64,000 nt of DNA from Microbacterium sp. Leaf151. GTDB lineage: Bacteria > Actinomycetota > Actinomycetes > Actinomycetales > Microbacteriaceae. Below are positions 26,260 to 35,739 of this stretch, in pieces. Numbering within the stretch: the first letter of the stretch is position 1; each line of letters starts with the position of its first letter. Position numbers and translations under genes: made by a program. Under the pieces are notes generated by a model that ran no database searches, was not told the DNA's origin, and saw nothing but the letters and a program-made list of their open reading frames with translations. The DNA lies in contig NZ_LMOR01000003.1 in assembly GCF_001424225.1 (NCBI RefSeq), positions 375,006 through 439,005 on the forward strand, read 5' to 3'.

Positions 26260-27369
26260 TCAGCGGCCGAGCTTGGGGGAGAAGAACTTCGCCACGGCGC
26301 GCGCGACGAGGTTCAGCACCATGACGATGACGATGAGCACCAGGGCCGCGCCCCAGGCGCGGTCGATGAAGGCCGACGCGGGGATGCCCTGGTTCATGTA
26401 CTGGGAGTAGGCGAACACCGGCAGCGTCATCATGCGGCCGTTGAAAAGGTCGTAGTTCACCGAGGTGGCCACACCCGCGGTCAGCAGCAAAGGTGCGGTC
26501 TCGCCGATGACGCGCGAGATCGAGAGCATCACACCGGTGGTGATACCCGCCACGGCCGTCGGCAGGACGACCTTGCTGATCGTGAGCCACTTGGGCACGC
26601 CGAGCGCGTACGACGCCTCGCGCAACTCATTGGGGACGAGCCGCAGCATCTCTTCGGTCGAGCGCACGACGACAGGGATCATCAGCACCGCCAGAGCGAT
26701 CGCGCCCATGATGCCCATGCGGATTCCGGGGCCGAGGAAGAGGGCGAAGAGCGCGTAGGCGAACAGGCCCGCGACGATGGACGGGATGCCCGTCATGACG
26801 TCGACGAGGAAGGTGATCGCGTGCGCGAGACGCTTGCCGGCGCCGTACTCGATCAGGTAGATGGCGGTGAAGATGCCGATCGGGATCGAGATCACGGCTG
26901 CGGCCAGCGTGATCAGCACCGTGCCGATGATGGCGTGCAGGGCACCGCCGCCCTCGCCGACGACGTTGCGCATCGACGAGTTGAAGAACTCGGCGCTGAT
27001 GCCGCTCACGCCGTTGGTGACGACCGTGACTCCCACCGAGACCAGCGGGACCATGGCGATCCCGAAGGCGATGACCACGACGCCCGTCACCAGACGGTCG
27101 ACGCCCTTGCGTCGCCCCTCGATGATCGTGGAGATGGTGGTGATCAGGACCAGGTACAGGATGGCGGCGACGACCGCCCATCCCGCGATGTTGAACGGGC
27201 CGCCGGCGGCGAGGGAGACGATGCCCAGGAGCAGGGCCGAGAGGCCCGCGCTGCCGGCGAGGGTGACCCACGGAGCCCACGAGGGGAGGCGACCGCTGGT
27301 GAGGTTGTTGGTCGAACGCGTGGGTGTCGCGGTCGCCGGGGTGCGCGGCGCAGTGGACGTGGCGGTCAT
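26260..27369 (-). CDS. pstA: Phosphate ABC transporter permease PstA
   Basis: 369 aa from ATG 27369. Six or more membrane segments in a MetI-like permease fold; the EAA loop includes [20 protein letters not shown], and [15 protein letters not shown] is typical of PstA/PstC. The N-terminal ~50 residues are Thr/Pro-rich and variable. It pairs with PstC as the membrane channel. An upstream ATG at 27426 would overlap pstC and is rejected; the chosen ATG is 1 nt after the pstC stop. Confidence 0.95.
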   Translation of the reverse strand: MTATSTAPRTPATATPTRSTNNLTSGRLPSWAPWVTLAGSAGLSALLLGIVSLAAGGPFNIAGWAVVAAILYLVLITTISTIIEGRRKGVDRLVTGVVVIAFGIAMVPLVSVGVTVVTNGVSGISAEFFNSSMRNVVGEGGGALHAIIGTVLITLAAAVISIPIGIFTAIYLIEYGAGKRLAHAITFLVDVMTGIPSIVAGLFAYALFALFLGPGIRMGIMGAIALAVLMIPVVVRSTEEMLRLVPNELREASYALGVPKWLTISKVVLPTAVAGITTGVMLSISRVIGETAPLLLTAGVATSVNYDLFNGRMMTLPVFAYSQYMNQGIPASAFIDRAWGAALVLIVIVMVLNLVARAVAKFFSPKLGR

Positions 27370-27370
27370 G

Positions 27371-28315
27371 TCAGTTCGCTCCCGAGAATTCCTTGCGGCG
27401 GCTGACGATGTAGCGCGCCAGCGCATTGACCGCGAAGGTGACGATGAAGAGCACGAGACCCGTTGCGATGAGCACGTTGACGTTGAAGCCGTAGGCCTCG
27501 GGGAACGTCAGGGCGATGTTGGCGGGGATGGTGCTGGGGTTCTCGGACGTGAACAGCTGGAGAGTGACGACTCCGGATGCCGAGAGGACGAGCGCGACGG
27601 CCATCGTCTCGCCGAGCGCGCGGCCGAGGCCGAGCATCGACGCCGAAACGATGCCGCTGCGACCGAACGGGAAGACGGCCATGCGGATCATCTCCCAGCG
27701 CGTCGCGCCGAGGGCGAGGGCCGCCTCCTCATGGAGGACGGGCGTCTGCAGGAAGATCTCGCGGCAGATGGCGGTGATGATCGGGGTGATCATCACGGCG
27801 AGGACGACAGCGGCGGTCAGGATCGTTCGGCCGGTGGCCGAGACCGTTCCGGAGAACAACGGGAACCAGCCCGCGTTGGTGTTGAGCCAGGCGTAGACCG
27901 GCTGGATGGCCGGGGCGAGCACCAGGATGCCCCACAGGCCGAAGACGACGGAGGGGACGGCGGCCAGGAGGTCGACGACGTATCCGAGGCCCTGTGCCAA
28001 GCGGCGGGGCGCGTAGTGCGAGATGAAGAGCGCCACGCCCACCGAAAGGGGCACGGCCATGATGAGCGCGAGGATGGACGCCCAGATCGTGCCGAAGGCG
28101 AGGGGGCCCACGTACGACCAGAAGTCGCTGCTGAGGATCGACGCGTTCTCGCTGGTGGCGGTGAATCCGGGGATCGACTGGGCGACGAGGAAGATCGTCA
28201 CCGCGGCGAGTGTGACGAGGATCATGGAGCCGGCGAAGAGGGCGGTACCCGAGAAGACGCGGTCTCCTGGGCGTTGCTTCGGCTTCTGTGGCGCCGGAGC
28301 CGTGGTGGTGGTCAT
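27371..28315 (-). CDS. pstC: Phosphate ABC transporter permease PstC
   Basis: 314 aa. MetI-like permease: IWASILALIMAVPLSVGVAL, LAAVPSVVFGLWGILVL and EEAALALGATRWEMIR (EAA loop), then GLGRALGETMAVALV, all typical of PstC. The N-terminus is Thr/Pro-rich. Second gene of pstSCAB, separated from pstS by 79 bp that contain a strong hairpin. Confidence 0.95.
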   Translation of the reverse strand: MTTTTAPAPQKPKQRPGDRVFSGTALFAGSMILVTLAAVTIFLVAQSIPGFTATSENASILSSDFWSYVGPLAFGTIWASILALIMAVPLSVGVALFISHYAPRRLAQGLGYVVDLLAAVPSVVFGLWGILVLAPAIQPVYAWLNTNAGWFPLFSGTVSATGRTILTAAVVLAVMITPIITAICREIFLQTPVLHEEAALALGATRWEMIRMAVFPFGRSGIVSASMLGLGRALGETMAVALVLSASGVVTLQLFTSENPSTIPANIALTFPEAYGFNVNVLIATGLVLFIVTFAVNALARYIVSRRKEFSGAN

Positions 28316-28347
28316 GTCGTCCTGTCTCGGGTCTAGAACGGGCGAGA

Positions 28348-28383
28348 ACCCGGCCCGGAGCCTGCGTGTGCTCCGGGCCGGGT
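28348..28383 (-). terminator. Hairpin between pstS and pstC
   Basis: ACCCGGCCCGGAG pairs perfectly with CTCCGGGCCGGGT around a 10-nt loop. No clear T-run follows, so it may be a partial terminator or an mRNA-stabilising structure, giving more PstS than permease. Confidence 0.65.
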
Positions 28384-28394
28384 CTCAGAGGGTC

Positions 28395-29510
28395 TTACTG
28401 GGTGACGATCAGGTCGATCGCCGAGTTGACGCGCTCGCGGAGCGAGTCGCTGATGGGGGCGCTACCTGCGGCGTCGGCGGCGGCGGTCTGACCCTCTTCG
28501 CTCGCGACGTACTCGAGGAAGGACTTCACGATCGAGGCCGTGTTGTTGTCGCTGTACTGCTCGCACGCGATCATGTAGCTGATCAGGACGATGGGGTAGA
28601 CACCGGCCTCCTGCGAGGTGCGCTCGAGCTCGATGGCGAGGTCGCCGTCGGCGCGGCCCTCGACGAACGGCGACTCGTCGACGATCGCGGCAGCGGCCTC
28701 GGGCGAGTACGAGACGAAGTCGTCGCCGACCTTGATGGCGACGGTCGACAGACCTTCCTGCGCGGCGCGCGAGGCGTCGGCGTAACCGATGGTGCCGTTG
28801 GCGCCCGACACGGCCGAGACGACGCCCGAGGTGCCGTTGGCGGCCTCACCGGAGGTGAGCGGCCACTCGCCGTCGGCCTCCGACGTCCAGACGCTGGGGG
28901 CGGCCTGGTAAAGGTAGTCGGTGAAGTTCTGGGTGGTGCCCGAGTCGTCCTGACGGTGGACCGGGGTGACGGCCAGGTCGGGGAGCGTGACGCCCGGGTT
29001 CAGGGCGGCGATGGCCGGGTCGTTCCAGTTGGTGATGGTGCCCGCGAACAGACCCGCGACGGTGGCGGCGTCGAGGTTGAGCGAGTCGACGCCCTCGAGG
29101 TTGAAGATGACCGCGATCGGGGAGATGTACGTCGGGAGCTCGACGATGCCCGAGCCGTCGGCGCAGGCGCCGAAGCCGCCCGCCGCGACCTCTTCGTCGT
29201 TGAATGCGCGGTCCGAACCGATGAACGGGAAGGCGCCCGCCTGGAAGGACTCGCGACCGGCGCCCGAGCCGGAGGGGTCGTAGGTGATGGTGACGCCCGA
29301 GTTGGCCGTCTGGAAGCCGGCGGTCCACGCCTGGACGGCGACCTCCTGCGACGACGCACCACCGCTGGCGACCTCGCCCGAGAGGTTCGAGCCGGTGTCG
29401 CTGCTGCTGCCGCCGGTGCTGCCGCCGCCTTCGTTCGCGGCGCAGCCGGCGAGGGCGAGAGCTGCGACGGCGGTGAGCGCGCCGAGCTGGGCGAAGCGAG
29501 TGATCTTCAC
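28395..29510 (-). CDS. pstS: Phosphate-binding lipoprotein PstS
   Basis: 371 aa. Lipobox LAGC after a hydrophobic N-terminus, Ser/Gly-rich linker, then the PstS fold: YDPSGSGAGRESFQAGAF (phosphate-binding SGSG loop), IGSDRAFN, NWNDPAI and RQDDSGTTQNF. It captures phosphate outside the membrane. The ribosome-binding site AAGGA is about 10 nt before the ATG. First gene of pstSCAB, with a PHO box about 100 bp upstream. Confidence 0.95.
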   Translation of the reverse strand: MKITRFAQLGALTAVAALALAGCAANEGGGSTGGSSSDTGSNLSGEVASGGASSQEVAVQAWTAGFQTANSGVTITYDPSGSGAGRESFQAGAFPFIGSDRAFNDEEVAAGGFGACADGSGIVELPTYISPIAVIFNLEGVDSLNLDAATVAGLFAGTITNWNDPAIAALNPGVTLPDLAVTPVHRQDDSGTTQNFTDYLYQAAPSVWTSEADGEWPLTSGEAANGTSGVVSAVSGANGTIGYADASRAAQEGLSTVAIKVGDDFVSYSPEAAAAIVDESPFVEGRADGDLAIELERTSQEAGVYPIVLISYMIACEQYSDNNTASIVKSFLEYVASEEGQTAAADAAGSAPISDSLRERVNSAIDLIVTQ

Positions 29511-29608
29511 GATGAAAGTCCTTCGGGATATCGGGAGCTGTGAGGTGAGCCCCGCTGGGGACTCGCCGGGAACGCTAAACAGCGATCCTTAAGAGAGTGC
29601 GCCCCTCG

Positions 29609-29626
29609 GGTGAACGGGCGGTGAAC
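29609..29626 (-). promoter_or_regulatory. PHO box upstream of pstS
   Basis: On the minus strand two perfect GTTCACC units follow each other with an 11-bp period (spacer GCCC). This matches the direct-repeat units bound by PhoP/RegX3-type regulators. A -10-like TAGCGT lies between it and pstS. The neighbouring NRPS-like gene on the plus strand has only one GTTCACC (29667-29673). Confidence 0.8.
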
Positions 29627-29676
29627 CAGCCCCGCCATTCCGGGGTGTTTCCCTCGGCGCTGTACTGTTCACCTCC

Positions 29677-32600
29677 GTGACGATCCCCGCCTCCGCCGCC
29701 CAGGCTTCCCTCGATCGCATCGGTGCCGCGCCCGCCGCGCGCACCCTCATCGACCTCCTCGCCGACGTCGCCGCTCGGCATCCGGAGGCCTCCGCCATCG
29801 ACGACGGTTCGGGCGCCCTGAGCTATCGCGAGCTCCTGGCGCGCGTGTGGCGGACGGCGGCGGCCCTGCACGAGGCGGGGGTCCGCCGCGGCGACCGGGT
29901 CGGCGTGCGTATGCCCTCCGGATCGAAGGAGCTGTACGTCTCGATCCTCGCGGTGATGGCGGCCGGGGCCGCCTACGTCCCGGTGGATGCCGACGATCCC
30001 GACGACCGTGCCCGCCTCGTGTTCGGAGAGGCGGGCGTTCGCGGCATCGTCGCGGGGGAGGGGGAGTTCGTCGCGCAGGATGCCGACCTCGTGCGGCTGT
30101 ACGACGGCGACGCGCCCCACCCGAGTACCAACGCGGTGCCCATCGTCGCCCCGCCCACCGTCGACGACGACGCATGGATCATCTTCACCTCCGGCTCCAC
30201 CGGCGTTCCCAAGGGCGTCGCGGTCTCGCACCGTTCGGCCGCGGCGTTCGTGGAGGCCGAGGCCCGCATCTTCTTGCAGCAGGAGCCCCTCGGCCCCGGC
30301 GACCGCGTGCTCGCGGGTCTGTCGGTGGCGTTCGATGCCTCGTGCGAGGAAATGTGGCTGGCGTGGGGGCACGGGGCGTGCCTCGTGCCGGCTCCCCGGT
30401 CGCTCGTGCGCTCCGGCGAAGATCTCGCGCCCTGGCTGCTGCGCCAGGGCATCACGGTGGTGTCGACCGTGCCGACGCTGGCGGCGATGTGGCCGGCGGA
30501 CTCCATCGAGAACGTGCGGCTGCTGATCTTCGGTGGCGAGGCGTGCCCGCCCGAACTCGCCGCGCGACTCGTCGCCGACGGGCGTGAGGTGTGGAACACG
30601 TACGGCCCCACTGAAGCGACGGTCGTCGCCTGCGCCGCCCCGCTCGACGGTTCCCTGCCCGTGCGCATCGGCCTGCCGCTCGACGGATGGGCGCTCGCCG
30701 TGGTGGATGCCGAGGGCCTCCCGGTCGCCGAGGGCCAGGTGGGCGAGCTGATCATCGGCGGCGTCGGCCTCGCGCGGTACCTGGACCCGGCGAAGGACGC
30801 CGAGAAGTACGCGCCCATGCCGACCCTCGGCTGGGACCGCGCCTACCGCTCCGGTGACCTCGTGCGCTTTGAGCCCGAGGGACTGGTCTTCCAGGGGCGC
30901 GCCGACGACCAGGTCAAGGTCGGCGGTCGTCGTATCGAGCTCGGCGAGGTCGAGTCGGCGTTGCAGGACCTCTCAGGGGTCAGTGCAGCCACCGTCGCCG
31001 TCCGCACGACCGAGGCCGGTGTGCCGGTGCTCGTGGGCTACCTCGTCATGGACGAGGGCGTGGAGCTCGACCGGGGGGCTGCCCGTGCGGCGCTCGCCGA
31101 GCGCCTCCCCGCGGCGACGATCCCCCTCCTCGGCGTCGTCGACGCCCTGCCTGTCCGCACGTCGGGCAAGGTCGATCGCGCCGCGCTGCCGTGGCCGCTG
31201 CCGGGCGTCGACGCCCCCGCCGCCACCGACTTCACTGCCGATGAGAGCTGGCTCGCCGAGCAGTGGCAGGCGGTGCTGGGTCTTCCCGTGACCGAGCGCA
31301 AGACCGACTTCTTCGACCTCGGCGGCGGCTCGCTCGCCGCAGCGCAGCTCGTCTCGCGCATCCGTACGCGGGTGCCGGAGTTCTCGGTGGCCGACATCTA
31401 CGACGTACCGCGTCTGGGCGCCATGGCCAAGGCGCTGGGGCCGCAGCTCGCCGACGAGGCGCCTGCGGAGTTCCACCGTGCCGCGCCCACACCCCGCACG
31501 ACGCAGTGGGCGCAGACGCTCCTCGGCGCGCCCCTGTTCATCCTGTCCGGGGTGCGCTGGCTGCTGTACCTGCTGACCGCCTCCGCGATCCTGCAGCTCG
31601 TTCCGGGTTTCGACGTGCTGCCGAGCGTGCCCTGGCCCGTGCTCGTCGGCGGCCTGCTGGTGTTCGCGACCCCGTTCGGGCGCATGGCGATCGCCGTGGC
31701 ATCCGCTCGTCTTCTGCTGGCGGACGTTCGTCCAGGCGATTACCCCCGCGGGGGCTGGGTGCACATCCGGCTCTGGCTGGCCGAGCAGATCGCCGATCAG
31801 GTGGATGCCGTGGGCCTGGCCGGAGCCCCATGGGTGTCGTACTACGCCCGGGCGCTGGGCGCGCGGATCGGTCGCAACGTCGACCTGCACGCCCTGCCGC
31901 CCGTCACGGGCATGCTCGAGGTCGGCGACGGTGCCTCCATCGAGCCGGAGGTCGATCTGACGGGGTACTGGATCGACGGTGACCTCGTGCGCATCGGCGA
32001 GGTGCGGATCGGGGCGGATGCCACGGTGGGCGCGCGTTCGACCCTCGCCCCCGGCACCCGTATCGGCCGTCGCGCCGAGATCGCTCCCGGTTCGGCGGTG
32101 TTCGGTCGTGTCAAGGCCGATCAGTCGTGGGCGGGCTCGCCCGCCGTGCGCGTGGGCGGCACCGCGAAGGGATGGCCGACCGAGCGTCCGCCGGCGCCGA
32201 CGCGCTGGTTGTGGGCCTACGCCGCGTCCGCGGTCGCGCTCGCCCTGCTGCCGCTGGCGGCATTCACCGTGGGCGGACTCGTCGTGGCCCAGGGTATGCG
32301 CGGCGCCGACTCGCTCGCCGAGGCGGCGGGACGGGCCTTCATCTGGCTCGTTCCGGGCGTCGCCCTCACGGGCCTGGTCTTCGCGGCATCCGTCGTCCTG
32401 CTCGTCCGCCTGCTCTCGATCGGTCTGTCCGAGGGCACGCATCCGGTGCGCAGCCGGGTCGCGTGGCAGGCGTGGACCATCGAACGACTCCTGGATGCCG
32501 CCCGCACGATCCTCTTCCCCCTCTACTCATCGCTGTTCACCCCCGTGTGGCTCCGGATGCTGGGCGCGCGCGTCGGCCGTGACGTCGAGGCATCCACCGT

Positions 32601-33615
32601 CCTGCTCATCCCCTCGATGGCGCGGATCGAAGACGGGGCGTTCCTCGCCGACGACACCATGGTCGCCTCCTACGAGCTGCGGGCGGGCTGGCTCCGCCTC
32701 GGGCAGGTGCGCATCGGCAAGCGCGCGTTCCTCGGTAATTCCGGCATGGCCGCCCCCGGCCACCGCGTTCCGCGCGACGGGCTCGTCGCCGTGCTGTCGG
32801 CCGCTCCGCTGCGAGCCAAGGCGGGGTCGTCGTGGCTCGGTTCCCCCGCGGTGCGCCTTCGGCGACTGTCGGCCGGGGGCGACGATTCCCGCACCTACAA
32901 CCCCGGGCCGGGGCTGCGCCTCGCTCGGGCGCTGTGGGAACTCTGCCGGTTCGTGCCGGTCGTGGTGACCTGCGGCATCGGTCTGGGAGTGCTGTTCACG
33001 CTCGCGGCGTTGTGGCAGACCGCGGGACCGCTGTGGGCGTTGCTGCTGTCGGGGGTCGTCCTGCTGGCCGCCGGAGCGGTCGCCGCCGGGGTGTCCACCG
33101 CCGCGAAGTGGGCGATCGTCGGCGTCATCCGCGCGGGGGAGCAGCCGCTGTGGTCGAGCTTCGTGTGGCGCACCGAGGTGTCGGACACGTTCACCGAGAT
33201 GGTCGCGGCGCCCTGGTTCGCCCGCGCGGCGTCGGGGACGCCGGCGCTCGCCGTATGGCTGCGGACCCTCGGTGCGAAGATCGGGCGAGGTGTGTGGTGC
33301 GACAGCTACTGGCTGCCCGAACCCGACCTGGTCACGTTGGGCGATGCGTCAACCGTCAACCGCGGATGCGTCGTTCAGACGCATCTGTTCCATGATCGAA
33401 TCATGAGCATGGACACCGTCGAGCTGGAACCCGGGGCGACCCTGGGCCCGCACAGCGTGGTGCTGCCGGCATCCACGCTCGGGGCGCACGCAACAGTGGG
33501 CCCCGCCTCCCTCGTCATGCGCGGCGAGACCGTTCCGGTCGGTTCGCGCTGGAGTGGCAACCCCATCGGACCCTGGCGCGCGGTGAAGGTTCGCGCCTAC
33601 CAGTCGACGACGTGA
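29677..33615 (+). CDS. Pls-like NRPS-type membrane enzyme (A-T-TM-hexapeptide)
   Basis: 1312 aa. Adenylation domain (about 20-510): TSGSTGVPKG 171-180, FDAS with D220 (amino-group contact), NTYGPTE 307-313, YRSGDL 390-395, SGKVDR 496-501. Carrier domain with LGGGS, Ser552. The C-terminal 700 residues alternate membrane segments with three left-handed beta-helix-like blocks (ARIGRNVDLHALPP; RVGRDVEAST; KIGRGVWCDSYW). There is no thioesterase or standard condensation domain. This A-T-membrane layout matches epsilon-poly-L-lysine synthetase (Pls)-like enzymes that polymerise or attach an amino acid; product unknown. GTG start, 8 nt after TACTGT. Coupled to the M1 peptidase by GTGA. Confidence 0.82.
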   Translation: MTIPASAAQASLDRIGAAPAARTLIDLLADVAARHPEASAIDDGSGALSYRELLARVWRTAAALHEAGVRRGDRVGVRMPSGSKELYVSILAVMAAGAAYVPVDADDPDDRARLVFGEAGVRGIVAGEGEFVAQDADLVRLYDGDAPHPSTNAVPIVAPPTVDDDAWIIFTSGSTGVPKGVAVSHRSAAAFVEAEARIFLQQEPLGPGDRVLAGLSVAFDASCEEMWLAWGHGACLVPAPRSLVRSGEDLAPWLLRQGITVVSTVPTLAAMWPADSIENVRLLIFGGEACPPELAARLVADGREVWNTYGPTEATVVACAAPLDGSLPVRIGLPLDGWALAVVDAEGLPVAEGQVGELIIGGVGLARYLDPAKDAEKYAPMPTLGWDRAYRSGDLVRFEPEGLVFQGRADDQVKVGGRRIELGEVESALQDLSGVSAATVAVRTTEAGVPVLVGYLVMDEGVELDRGAARAALAERLPAATIPLLGVVDALPVRTSGKVDRAALPWPLPGVDAPAATDFTADESWLAEQWQAVLGLPVTERKTDFFDLGGGSLAAAQLVSRIRTRVPEFSVADIYDVPRLGAMAKALGPQLADEAPAEFHRAAPTPRTTQWAQTLLGAPLFILSGVRWLLYLLTASAILQLVPGFDVLPSVPWPVLVGGLLVFATPFGRMAIAVASARLLLADVRPGDYPRGGWVHIRLWLAEQIADQVDAVGLAGAPWVSYYARALGARIGRNVDLHALPPVTGMLEVGDGASIEPEVDLTGYWIDGDLVRIGEVRIGADATVGARSTLAPGTRIGRRAEIAPGSAVFGRVKADQSWAGSPAVRVGGTAKGWPTERPPAPTRWLWAYAASAVALALLPLAAFTVGGLVVAQGMRGADSLAEAAGRAFIWLVPGVALTGLVFAASVVLLVRLLSIGLSEGTHPVRSRVAWQAWTIERLLDAARTILFPLYSSLFTPVWLRMLGARVGRDVEASTVLLIPSMARIEDGAFLADDTMVASYELRAGWLRLGQVRIGKRAFLGNSGMAAPGHRVPRDGLVAVLSAAPLRAKAGSSWLGSPAVRLRRLSAGGDDSRTYNPGPGLRLARALWELCRFVPVVVTCGIGLGVLFTLAALWQTAGPLWALLLSGVVLLAAGAVAAGVSTAAKWAIVGVIRAGEQPLWSSFVWRTEVSDTFTEMVAAPWFARAASGTPALAVWLRTLGAKIGRGVWCDSYWLPEPDLVTLGDASTVNRGCVVQTHLFHDRIMSMDTVELEPGATLGPHSVVLPASTLGAHATVGPASLVMRGETVPVGSRWSGNPIGPWRAVKVRAYQSTT

Positions 33616-34910
33616 GCACGACCGACCCCTACGCCCCGCAGAGCGGTGACGCCTCGTACGACGTGAGGTCCTACGACCTCGCGCTCGGCTATCGCGTGCG
33701 TACCAACCGCCTCGAGGGCACGGCGACCATCGTGGCCGTCGCGCGAGAGCCGCTGACCTCGTTCGCGCTCGATCTCGTGGGGCTGCGCACGTCGCGCGTC
33801 CGCGTCGACGGGGCGGCGGCCCGATTCGCCGCCGGTCCGCGCGTGGTGCGCGTGACGCCCCCGCGACCGCTCGCCGCGGGCGACGTGTTCGAGGTGGAGG
33901 TGGCGTACGCGGGCGCTCCGGCCCCGCGACGCTCGCGCTGGGGAGCGGTGGGGTGGGAGGAGTTGACCGACGGCGCGCTCGTGGCGGGCCAGCCGATCGG
34001 TGCGCCGACCTGGTTCCCGTGCAACGACCGTCCCGACGATCGAGCGCGCATGCGCATGGAGATCACCGTCGACGACGGCTACACGGTGGCGGCGACGGGG
34101 GTCGCGGGTCCCACGACCCGGCGCGGCGGACGCGTGACAGCGACGTTCACCTCCGACGTGCCCACCGCGACGTACCTCGCTGCCGTCCACGTCGGCCGCT
34201 ACCGCACCCGACCGCTCGTCGGTGGGGGAGTGGATGCCGTGCCGTCGATCAGCGTCACCGCGCCCCCGTCGCTGAGCGCGGCGGTCGATCGTGCGTTCGC
34301 AGCGGTGCCCGAGATGCTGCGCGTGTTCGACCGGCTCTTCGGGCCCTATCCGCAGGACACCTGCTCGCTGGTCGTCACGGCCGACGAGCTCGAGATCCCG
34401 CTCGAGGCGCAGGGGCTCGCCGTCTTCGGCATGAACCATCTCGTACCGGCGGCTCAGCGTCTGGTGGCGCACGAGCTGGCACACCAATGGTTCGGGAACA
34501 GCGTCGGCATCGCGCGCTGGCGCGACATCTGGCTCAACGAGGGCTTCGCCTGTTACGCCGAGTGGCTGTGGTCGGATGCTTCGGGCGGCACCCCCGTCGA
34601 GACCTGTGTCGCCGAGCACTACGCGCGCCTCGCCGCCAAGCCCCGCGATCTGCTCCTGGCCGACCCCGGTCCCGACGACATGTTCGACGACCGCGTCTAC
34701 AAGCGCGGAGCACTGACACTGCACGCTCTTCGTCGGACTCTGGGCGACCAGGCGTTCTTCGACCTGGTGCGGGGCTGGACGGCGCGGCACCGGCACGCAC
34801 TCGTCACGACCGAGGATTTCCGCGCCGCGGTCGAGAGCGCGGGCGGACCGGATGCCGTGGCGGTGCTGTCGCGCTGGATCGACGCCGAGGCGCTGCCGCC
34901 GCGCCCCTGA
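33612..34910 (+). CDS. M1-family zinc aminopeptidase
   Basis: 432 aa. Zinc site HELAHQWFGN (H287, H291) with the third ligand in WLNEGFACY, and the GxMEN region represented by FGMNHLVP, an unusual variant of GAMEN. It is much shorter than PepN (~850 aa) because it lacks the C-terminal helical domain, like other short actinobacterial M1 proteins. No signal peptide. Translationally coupled to the Pls-like gene (GTGA), so it may process or recycle that product; this is inference. Confidence 0.85.
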   Translation: MSTTDPYAPQSGDASYDVRSYDLALGYRVRTNRLEGTATIVAVAREPLTSFALDLVGLRTSRVRVDGAAARFAAGPRVVRVTPPRPLAAGDVFEVEVAYAGAPAPRRSRWGAVGWEELTDGALVAGQPIGAPTWFPCNDRPDDRARMRMEITVDDGYTVAATGVAGPTTRRGGRVTATFTSDVPTATYLAAVHVGRYRTRPLVGGGVDAVPSISVTAPPSLSAAVDRAFAAVPEMLRVFDRLFGPYPQDTCSLVVTADELEIPLEAQGLAVFGMNHLVPAAQRLVAHELAHQWFGNSVGIARWRDIWLNEGFACYAEWLWSDASGGTPVETCVAEHYARLAAKPRDLLLADPGPDDMFDDRVYKRGALTLHALRRTLGDQAFFDLVRGWTARHRHALVTTEDFRAAVESAGGPDAVAVLSRWIDAEALPPRP

Positions 34911-34932
34911 CGGGCACGGGGTCCGGGACGGG

Positions 34933-35715
34933 TCACCCGCTCCAGCCGCGCACCCGGTGCACGACGAAGGACTTCGGGTACGGGCCCGCCGTGGCATCGA
35001 CCTCGAAGATGTCGATCATGAGCGCCAGCGGGTAGTCGGGGGCCTGGGCGATGCGTCGGACGACGACGCCCTCGCACCCGATGATCGTCTCGCCGTCGCC
35101 CCACACGGCCGTCCACGTGTGCGGCCGGCACGCGTCGAAGGGAAGCGAGACCTCGGCCATGTCGGTCGCCAATCGAGGGTCGTGATGCGCCTTGATTCCG
35201 CTGCGGGCGCGGGTTTCGGTGTCGGTGACGGCGTCGGCGTCGATCTCGAAGAGGCAGATCTCGCCCGCATCGTGTGGTGAGAGGTGCTCCGTCCCGACGA
35301 GCCACGCGGCGACCATGCATCCGCTGTCCCGGGTGGCAGACAGTGTGACGTCGACGCGACCCCGGGTGGGGATGAACAGAACCGAAGTGGGCACCTCCGT
35401 GCGTACCGTCAGGTCGTCGCGGTGGCGGTGCATGCCGCGATGCGATCCCTTCTCTCCCGCGAACAGCCCCGTCTGCAGGTTGGACACTCGCAGGGGAGCG
35501 TCCCCGGGACGCCAGTCGCGCTGATCTTGGTCAATCCGGAGCCGGACGCCGTCGGCCTCGGCATTCCACCGGGCCGCTGCCCGCTCGGCATCGGTCCAGT
35601 GCGGCAGGTACGAGCTGATCCAGCGGGAGGGATCGGGGAACCCTTCTGCGAAGTCGTCGTCGAGGTCGGCTACACGCGGAGGCAGAGGTGGGAGCATGCC
35701 GTCGGGGTGGCGCAT
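34933..35715 (-). CDS. GH16-like (concanavalin A-like) protein
   Basis: 260 aa without a signal peptide. Segments W-I-S-S-YLPHW near res. 32-40, RVSNLQTGLFAG, MHRHRDD and a final DIFEVDATAGPYPKSFVV resemble the GH16 laminarinase-like jelly-roll proteins of actinobacteria. The catalytic ExDxxE motif of GH16 is not evident, so carbohydrate binding or another role is possible. Convergent with the M1 peptidase 22 bp away. Start ATG 35715 lies 6 nt after TACAAA; the internal ATG at residue 7 is an alternative. Confidence 0.6.
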   Translation of the reverse strand: MRHPDGMLPPLPPRVADLDDDFAEGFPDPSRWISSYLPHWTDAERAAARWNAEADGVRLRIDQDQRDWRPGDAPLRVSNLQTGLFAGEKGSHRGMHRHRDDLTVRTEVPTSVLFIPTRGRVDVTLSATRDSGCMVAAWLVGTEHLSPHDAGEICLFEIDADAVTDTETRARSGIKAHHDPRLATDMAEVSLPFDACRPHTWTAVWGDGETIIGCEGVVVRRIAQAPDYPLALMIDIFEVDATAGPYPKSFVVHRVRGWSG

Positions 35716-35739
35716 GCACCATTTGTACCGCCTCCTCGG

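Noticed and set aside
26206..29543. Long plus-strand frames opposite pstA, pstC and pstS
   Set aside because: Low-complexity Asp/Arg/Gly shadows of well-identified transporter genes.
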